From an uncultured Ruthenibacterium sp. (GTDB lineage Bacteria > Bacillota > Clostridia > Oscillospirales > Ruminococcaceae): DNA of 9,326 nt. Below, piece by piece: positions 5,942 through 9,326 of this stretch. The stretch's first letter is position 1. The number at the start of each line of letters is the position of its first letter. The notes below the pieces were generated by a model. It did not search any database and was not told the DNA's origin. It was given only the letters and a program-made list of their open reading frames with translations. The stretch spans positions 1 to 9,326 of the forward strand of contig CAJUMH010000046.1 in assembly GCA_910587145.1 (NCBI GenBank). The letters run 5' to 3'. The translations under genes and the position numbers were made by a program.

Positions 5942-6283
5942 TTATTTCTCCTTTGTGTGTACCAGTCTGCCGCTGGGATCATAGGTTTCCTTGTAAACAC
6001 GTACAGTTTTCCCTTTACTGTCAATGATTTTATAGTATACTGCTTTTGAACCGGGAACGCGGCCGGGATTTTCCATGCGAATGACGTAGTCGCCATGACC
6101 TGTTCGCCGGACAGAATAGTTATTGTAGTTGTTGGAACTTCCTTTGAAAAATGACTTTGCACCTTTTTGAATAAGCTGGGGTAAAGAAGAAACTGATTTT
6201 AAGGCATCACTTTTTGACGTGCCTTGATAGATTGTATTGGCTCCCCGAGTACCCCCAAAGCCACCATGATATCCGGCTCCCAT
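5942..6283 (-). CDS. Small basic toxin-like protein (polymorphic-toxin C-terminal domain type)
   Basis: The 113-residue protein starts at ATG 6283, which overlaps the stop of the DUF4417 gene as TGATG, so it is translationally coupled. It has a glycine-rich head (MGAGYHGGFGGTRGA), a linker, and a basic C-terminal domain with RMENPGRVPGSKAVYYKIID, then SKGKTVRVYKETYDPSGRLV ending HTKEK. This tail resembles C-terminal toxin modules at the ends of large secreted polymorphic toxins of Firmicutes, where the module is followed by an immunity gene. Here there is no LXG, WXG or repeat-rich N-terminal part and no signal peptide, so the domain is free-standing. The frame stays open upstream inside the DUF4417 gene, but that part is out of frame with the DUF4417 protein and looks like shadow. 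The activity is unknown; I see no definite nuclease motif. Confidence 0.65.
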   Translation of the reverse strand: MGAGYHGGFGGTRGANTIYQGTSKSDALKSVSSLPQLIQKGAKSFFKGSSNNYNNYSVRRTGHGDYVIRMENPGRVPGSKAVYYKIIDSKGKTVRVYKETYDPSGRLVHTKEK

Positions 6284-6951
6284 CAGGCGTTCACCGCCTT
6301 CCGATGGCAGACGGTAAATTCGCTGTCGAACTGCAGAATCGGAATGCCGCTCTCCCGATAGGCCGAAAAGATGTCGTCCGGGGCAGAGCCGTAGACGATC
6401 AATCTTTGCGGCCGGAGCGTTTCCATCATAGTGGAAAGACCCTGTTTGAAATACCACCGATCCTCCCGCCCTTTGATGCAGCCGTGTGAGCCAACGGCAA
6501 TCGTGCCGCCCGGCTCGATTCCTGCACAACAAAAGCCGTAAGTACGCTCATCTCCAAACCGGATATTGGGAATCACATGAATGCCGTTTTCCTGCAGCCA
6601 ATGGCCCAGCGCCCGTCCGCGATAGACGTTATTGGCCTGCATGACAAGCGGCATATCCCGATAAAGGCTGAAGTCCGGTGATATCACGCCCGCGTACCGT
6701 TTCAGAATGGGCAGATACAATCGAGGCCGATTCCACAGCCGCTCAATGCTGGCATCGTCCTCGAAAAAGTGAACCCATGCGCAGGAATCTTTGTGCCGGA
6801 TGGATTTGGAAAAGGAGATAAGCCGTTCCGGTTCGGCATCCTCCGGCTTCATGCGGGGAATCTCCCATTCCCCGTCATACGCCGCGCTTTCTACCAAAAA
6901 TGCGCGAAAAACATCCTTACACCCTTTGCGGGTGCAATTTTTTAATGACAT
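6283..6951 (-). CDS. DUF4417 family protein
   Basis: The protein has 222 residues from ATG 6951 (MSLKNC...). An upstream extension exists to 7092, but the MSLK start follows AAAGGAA at an acceptable distance and the extra 47 residues would cover the promoter. Family features are YAGVISPDFSLYRDMP (86-101), VIPNIRFGDERTYGFC (127-141) and the near-invariant GSHGCIK (154-160), then an RLIVYGSAP strand. DUF4417 proteins are common in phages and conjugative elements of Firmicutes and have no established biochemical function. The N-terminus holds two cysteines (C6, C11) before the conserved core. Its stop is fused to the start of the toxin-like gene (TGATG), so the three genes form one unit; this suggests DUF4417 has a role in that cassette, for instance as regulator, carrier or neutraliser. 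Confidence 0.85.
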   Translation of the reverse strand: MSLKNCTRKGCKDVFRAFLVESAAYDGEWEIPRMKPEDAEPERLISFSKSIRHKDSCAWVHFFEDDASIERLWNRPRLYLPILKRYAGVISPDFSLYRDMPLVMQANNVYRGRALGHWLQENGIHVIPNIRFGDERTYGFCCAGIEPGGTIAVGSHGCIKGREDRWYFKQGLSTMMETLRPQRLIVYGSAPDDIFSAYRESGIPILQFDSEFTVCHRKAVNA

Positions 6952-6998
6952 AATGCAGTTTTTCCTTTCTGAAAATTTTTCCAAATAGAATTCGGGGC

Positions 6999-7027
6999 TT
7001 GAAAAATTTCTCAGAATGTGGCATAAT
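6999..7027 (+). promoter_or_regulatory. Near-consensus promoter facing an ORF-free region
   Basis: TTGAAA (6999-7004), 17 bp, CATAAT (7022-7027), with AT-rich sequence upstream (6970-6990) that could act as an UP element. No open reading frame follows; the transcript would run straight into the terminator at 7069-7109. Confidence 0.65.
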
Positions 7028-7032
7028 GTCAA
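7004..7032 (-). promoter_or_regulatory. Candidate promoter of the DUF4417-toxin-immunity operon
   Basis: A consensus TTGACA lies on the minus strand at 7032-7027. The hexamer 17 bp further on is AAATTT (7009-7004), a poor -10, so the promoter is weak or activator-dependent. It overlaps the plus-strand promoter of the small RNA, so the two could compete. Confidence 0.35.
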
Positions 7033-7042
7033 TACCGCTCGA

Positions 7043-7060
7043 CAGAATGCCCGCATTCTG
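7043..7060. repeat. Palindrome CAGAATGC-CC-GCATTCTG, candidate operator or RNA hairpin
   Basis: The 8-bp arms are perfect, with a 2-bp centre. A further copy of the half-site CAGAATG lies at 7012-7018, between the -35 and -10 of the plus-strand promoter. Three half-sites around overlapping promoters suggest a binding site, but the palindrome would also form a stem in the small RNA, though with a loop too small unless the inner pairs open. Confidence 0.5.
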
Positions 7061-7068
7061 AGAGACCG

Positions 7069-7109
7069 CGCCATGAGAATTGCCGCTAACAATTCTCGTG
7101 GCGTTTTTT
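7069..7109 (+). terminator. Strong rho-independent terminator
   Basis: A 14-bp stem (7069-7082 with 7090-7103, one G-T pair) encloses the loop CCGCTAA and is followed directly by TTTTTT at 7104-7109. The T run is on the plus strand, so it ends rightward transcription from the promoter at 6999-7027. On the minus strand it lacks a T run and is at best a weak stop for the ImmA/IrrE gene. Confidence 0.85.
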
Positions 7110-7117
7110 ATCTACAC

Positions 7118-7654
7118 TCAAACCGCATCAGCTCCTTTGCGCAGAGATCGATATTGAAAAGATGCAGCTTCGTCAGAGACCCCGCATAGTGCCGCTATTT
7201 CATAAGGGCTTTTGCTATTGCAGAGGTGATCTGCCACCATCAATTCCCCAGCAAAACACTTGGCTTGCCATTCCGGGTCATAATAGGCCGGAAGCTTCTC
7301 CTCGGAAAAATTGCGCTGCAATCGGAAGCCGCAGACGCAAAGCATAAAATAGTGCGCGATTTCATGGGCAATCGTCATGCGATCTCTTCCATTTCCATCG
7401 CAGGCGCCATTATAGACGCTTTCCCTGATCCGCACATGACCGGTGCAAATATCCGTATCCGCATGAGTTCCATGAGGAAACGCATCGTCGGGAGCCACCT
7501 CATAACTGAAGCTTGGAAAAATTTCCGGCAGAACATCCAAAAGCTCCACAATCGGGAAGTATAGTACGTTTTCCAAATGCAGGCAGATTCTGAATTGCCG
7601 CGCTAACATACGAAGATCGGCACGGGATTTTGCTTCAACCACATATTCACTCAC
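7118..7654 (-). CDS. ImmA/IrrE-family metallopeptidase
   Basis: The 178-residue protein starts at GTG 7654, with GGAGG about 9 nt upstream, overlapping the end of the XRE gene by 8 nt. The zinc motif is HEIAH (H97-H101), and the third ligand is probably E128 in DPEWQAKCFAGELMVA, the usual ExxAxxFA motif. The length is normal for stand-alone family members. ImmA/IrrE peptidases typically cleave a partner XRE repressor encoded next to them; ImmA of ICEBs1 cleaves ImmR, which induces the element. The overlap with the XRE gene supports the same partnership here. The target could be the conjugative genes or the local cassette. Nothing looks truncated. Confidence 0.9.
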   Translation of the reverse strand: MSEYVVEAKSRADLRMLARQFRICLHLENVLYFPIVELLDVLPEIFPSFSYEVAPDDAFPHGTHADTDICTGHVRIRESVYNGACDGNGRDRMTIAHEIAHYFMLCVCGFRLQRNFSEEKLPAYYDPEWQAKCFAGELMVADHLCNSKSPYEIAALCGVSDEAASFQYRSLRKGADAV

Positions 7655-8021
7655 CGGTCGCTTCCTCCGTACTTTTATTCAAAAGATCAAAAATCATCTG
7701 ACTGGTTTCTTCGTCCAGCGAATCAAACCGGCGCGCAAACGAAATCGCCAAATCACGGCGGCCAAAAGGAATATTATGGAGATTCATTTCCACAACATCG
7801 CTGGATTCCATGACAGCCTTTTTCAGCGCGTCCTGCTGCTGTTCGGAAAAGGTGTAAAGCAGCGGCAGTTTCTCATACCATGAGAGAGGCATTTTCTTCT
7901 TGCCGTTTTCCACAGCGGATAGAAATGCGGACGTTACCCCCAATTTCTCCGCCATTGTCCTGAGAATTTCACCGTTTTCAAGGCGTAGCTTCCTCAAGAA
8001 TTGTCCCAAAGACGTTAGCAT
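7647..8021 (-). CDS. XRE-family transcriptional repressor
   Basis: The 124-residue protein starts at ATG 8021, chosen because GGAGG sits 7 nt upstream; an ATG at 8045 would include that ribosome site in the coding region. Residues about 6-45 form a Cro/CI-type helix-turn-helix: LRTMAEKLG as the first helix of the motif and VTSAFLSAVENGKKKMP as the recognition helix. The C-terminal 80 residues (helical, ending SLDEETSQMIFDLLNKSTEE) may mediate dimer formation or be the site cut by the ImmA/IrrE partner. Two copies of a near-identical 18-bp palindrome flank its own promoter, so it very likely represses itself and perhaps the rightward gene. It is the most likely regulator of the cargo block or of the element. 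Confidence 0.92.
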   Translation of the reverse strand: MLTSLGQFLRKLRLENGEILRTMAEKLGVTSAFLSAVENGKKKMPLSWYEKLPLLYTFSEQQQDALKKAVMESSDVVEMNLHNIPFGRRDLAISFARRFDSLDEETSQMIFDLLNKSTEEATGE

Positions 8022-8037
8022 AAGAGCACCTCCAAAA

Positions 8038-8055
8038 TTAACCACGTTTGGTTAA
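8038..8055. promoter_or_regulatory. Operator O1 for the XRE repressor
   Basis: TTAACCACGTTTGGTTAA is a palindrome with 7-bp perfect arms and a 4-bp centre. It covers the predicted transcription start of the XRE gene, between its -10 and its ribosome site. Its right part TTTGGTTAATTCT recurs in O2. Confidence 0.8.
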
Positions 8056-8060
8056 TTCTC

Positions 8061-8090
8061 AGTATATCACAGTCGAATGCGTATTGTCAA
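8061..8090 (-). promoter_or_regulatory. Promoter of the XRE-ImmA operon
   Basis: On the minus strand: TTGACA (8090-8085), 18 bp, then TATACT (8066-8061) preceded by TGA, an extended -10. The -35 overlaps operator O2 and the start point falls in O1, the expected geometry for autorepression. Confidence 0.85.
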
Positions 8091-8104
8091 CCTATTTTGG
8101 TTAA
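8087..8104. promoter_or_regulatory. Operator O2 for the XRE repressor
   Basis: TCAACCTATTTTGGTTAA is a second, less perfect copy of the O1 palindrome, 49 bp away centre to centre. It overlaps the -35 of the XRE promoter and the -35 of a possible rightward promoter. Confidence 0.75.
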
Positions 8105-8124
8105 TTCTGCAAATTGTTTATAAG
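8097..8124 (+). promoter_or_regulatory. Possible rightward promoter toward the CD1107-type gene
   Basis: TTGGTT (8097-8102), 16 bp, TATAAG (8119-8124). The -35 is poor and lies within operator O2, so this promoter, if real, would be controlled by the XRE repressor and would link it to expression of the transfer gene downstream. Confidence 0.35.
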
Positions 8125-8177
8125 GCAGGGCATGAAGTATCATCGCCCTGCTTTTTCTATGAAAAGGGGGAATCTCT

Positions 8178-9296
8178 ATTCGGAATGCAGAGCGAAAGAA
8201 ACAGGCACTCAAACAAAAGGCACCGGTCTCTCGGTTCCCGGAAAATGCGCCGCGACAAGCTGCGGCCGACGCTGTCCAAAAGCTGCGTCAGCTTATGCGG
8301 ACGGCAGAGCATGGGGAAAGCTTACCACAAGAACAGTCAGCCGAGCGGTGGGCGGAGGATCAGGCGGGGGAAACTGTTCGCGAAACAGCGTCTGTGGTTG
8401 TGTCCGGTACCGAACGCACCGTGCGGTTTACTGCGGGGATTGCACGTCGATTGATAAGATCGGCGCAGAAGAAAAAGCCGAAGGAGCGCGCGGGGAGCGG
8501 GGCGGATGCTGCATCCCAAGAACGCGGTCGGGAAACGGCGCGCACACACGCGAAAGAACACATGGCAGACCGGCGACAGGGGCAAACTCCCATGGAATGG
8601 AATGCGGGAAATCCCCTTCCAGCCGATGCAGTGCAGGCGGAGCGCCGCCTCCCGAAAACCCGGCGCGACATGCCCGCGACAAAGCCCCTCAAACCGCCCG
8701 CGCCTCGTCTGCGGGACACGCCCGCACGGGGGGCAAAAAGCGCGCAGACGGCCCGCATGTCCGGCCGGCGGGCGCGGCTGCGGGCCATACGCGGCAGTCA
8801 GAATTCCCGCACCGCCGCGCGCGGGATCAGAGGGGCAACGCAAAAACTGGCGGCGGGTTTCAAAGCAGCAGCTTCGACCTTGAGAAGCCTGCCTGCCGCG
8901 CTTGTAGCTGGCGGCGCTGTCGCGATGACGGTCGTGCTGCTCGTCTGCCTGATCGCGCTGGTGGCTGGCTCCTCCTTCGGTATCTTTTTTGCCGCCCAGC
9001 CCACGGGAAACGGAGAATCTCTGCAGACGGTTGTCCGGCAGCTCAGCGAGGAATACTACGCGCAGATCAAAGCAATCGAACAGAGCGTTCCGTATGATCG
9101 GCTGGAGGTTATTCCAGACGGTCCGACCGCCATCCGCTGGCAGGAGGTGCTGTCCGTGTTTGCGGCGGATATGGCGGCGGCGGAAAACGGGCAGCCGGTC
9201 GCTGTGCTGGAACAGACGCAAATCGACCGGCTGAAAGAGATTTTATGGCAGATGAATCCTGTCTCGCATCGTGTCAGCGCCAGTGATAAAATGTAA
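8178..9296 (+). pseudogene. CD1107-type transfer membrane protein, C-terminally truncated
   Basis: 372 residues remain from the preferred start ATT 8178 (AAGGGGG at 8164-8170 is 7 nt upstream); the first canonical start in frame is ATG 8295. The upstream 39 codons look coding (RKKQALKQKAPVSRFPEN, then a helix ending LRQLMRTAE). Layout: a long basic, Arg/Ala/Pro-rich cytoplasmic region (1-235), one strong membrane helix (about 239-271), then an extracellular part with QTVVRQLSEEYYAQIKAIEQ and RWQEVLSVFAADMA (about 320-333) and ILWQMNPVSHRV. This is the plan of the CD1107-type proteins, which usually continue for several hundred residues to an NlpC/P60 or CHAP peptidoglycan hydrolase domain that opens the wall for mating. 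Here a stop follows SASDKM. The hydrolase is missing from this frame, probably because another element is inserted near 9284. Confidence 0.7.
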
Positions 9297-9326
9297 AAAA
9301 ACGCCGAGGAAAAAATGTAGTTTTGT
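9284..9326 (+). other. Possible left end of an inserted element
   Basis: The composition changes abruptly from GC-rich coding sequence to A-rich sequence near 9284, just where the CD1107-type protein loses family similarity. The octamer AAAATGTA occurs at 9288-9295 and 9312-9319, 24 bp apart. A start with TG and repeated short motifs resembles the ends of some IS21-like elements, but only 43 bases are visible and I cannot name the element. Confidence 0.3.

Larger units (their letters stand above)
7034..7109 (+). ncRNA. Putative small RNA of about 76 nt
   Basis: A strong promoter (6999-7027) and a strong terminator (7069-7109) bound a stretch with no ORF worth calling. The transcript would begin near 7034 and fold into two hairpins: CAGAATGCCCGCATTCTG (7043-7060) and the 14-bp terminator stem. 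It runs opposite to the genes on both sides. I recognise no known RNA family. It could be an antisense or trans-acting regulator of the neighbouring cassette. Confidence 0.5.

Noticed and set aside
6286..6532. N-terminal extension of the toxin-like protein inside the DUF4417 gene
   Set aside because: This part overlaps the conserved DUF4417 coding frame and reads as shadow; the TGATG junction gives a natural start at 6283.
8337..9221. Long minus-strand frames opposite the CD1107-type gene and a plus-strand frame 8114-9097
   Set aside because: They are high-GC shadows with Arg/Pro/Cys-rich, low-complexity products. The frame from 8178 to 9296 has the membrane helix and family motifs.

Overview
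This window is part of an integrative conjugative element (ICE) of the Tn1549/CTn type, of the kind carried by gut Clostridia (Oscillospiraceae/Lachnospiraceae-like hosts). The evidence is the gene order Maff2 - TrbL/VirB6-like - PrgI - VirB4 (TraE) - LPD28-like - small NRDD-like peptide - CD1107-type membrane protein. AGGAGG-type ribosome sites and high GC in the transfer genes also fit. No taxon-specific marker gene is present, so the host assignment is an inference.

Layout. 1-2410: the 3' end of an unrecognised gene, then the small Maff2/pilin-like protein, the polytopic VirB6-like channel protein and PrgI. A DUF1801 cargo gene with its own promoter and terminator is wedged between VirB6 and PrgI. 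2407-4767: the VirB4 ATPase, intact, with Walker A and B. 4764-5296: an LPD28-like gene split by a 164-bp palindromic MITE-like insertion; precise removal restores the frame. 5358-5519: a 53-residue peptide resembling the glycyl-radical C-terminus of anaerobic ribonucleotide reductase. 5537-5568: a perfect 13-bp GC hairpin.

5577-8021 is a visibly AT-richer cargo block on the minus strand. It contains (i) an XRE repressor overlapping an ImmA/IrrE metallopeptidase, read from a strong promoter bracketed by two copies of an 18-bp operator, and (ii) a tightly coupled DUF4417 - small basic toxin-like protein - acidic immunity-like protein cassette. Between these units, on the opposite strand, a near-consensus promoter runs into a textbook terminator with no ORF between: a probable small RNA of about 76 nt.

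8178-9296 resumes the plus-strand transfer module with a CD1107-type single-pass membrane protein. It stops before its expected C-terminal part, at a sequence that looks like the end of another inserted element.

How it works together. The plus-strand genes build the mating channel (pilin-like Maff2, VirB6, PrgI, the VirB4 motor, the envelope protein). The minus-strand block carries regulation (XRE/ImmA, as in ICEBs1-like elements) and a defence or competition cassette. Two insertions have hit the transfer operon, so this copy may be decaying. An unusual recurring feature is that three transfer genes (VirB6, PrgI, CD1107-type) have ATC or ATT where the ribosome site and family homology place the start codon.
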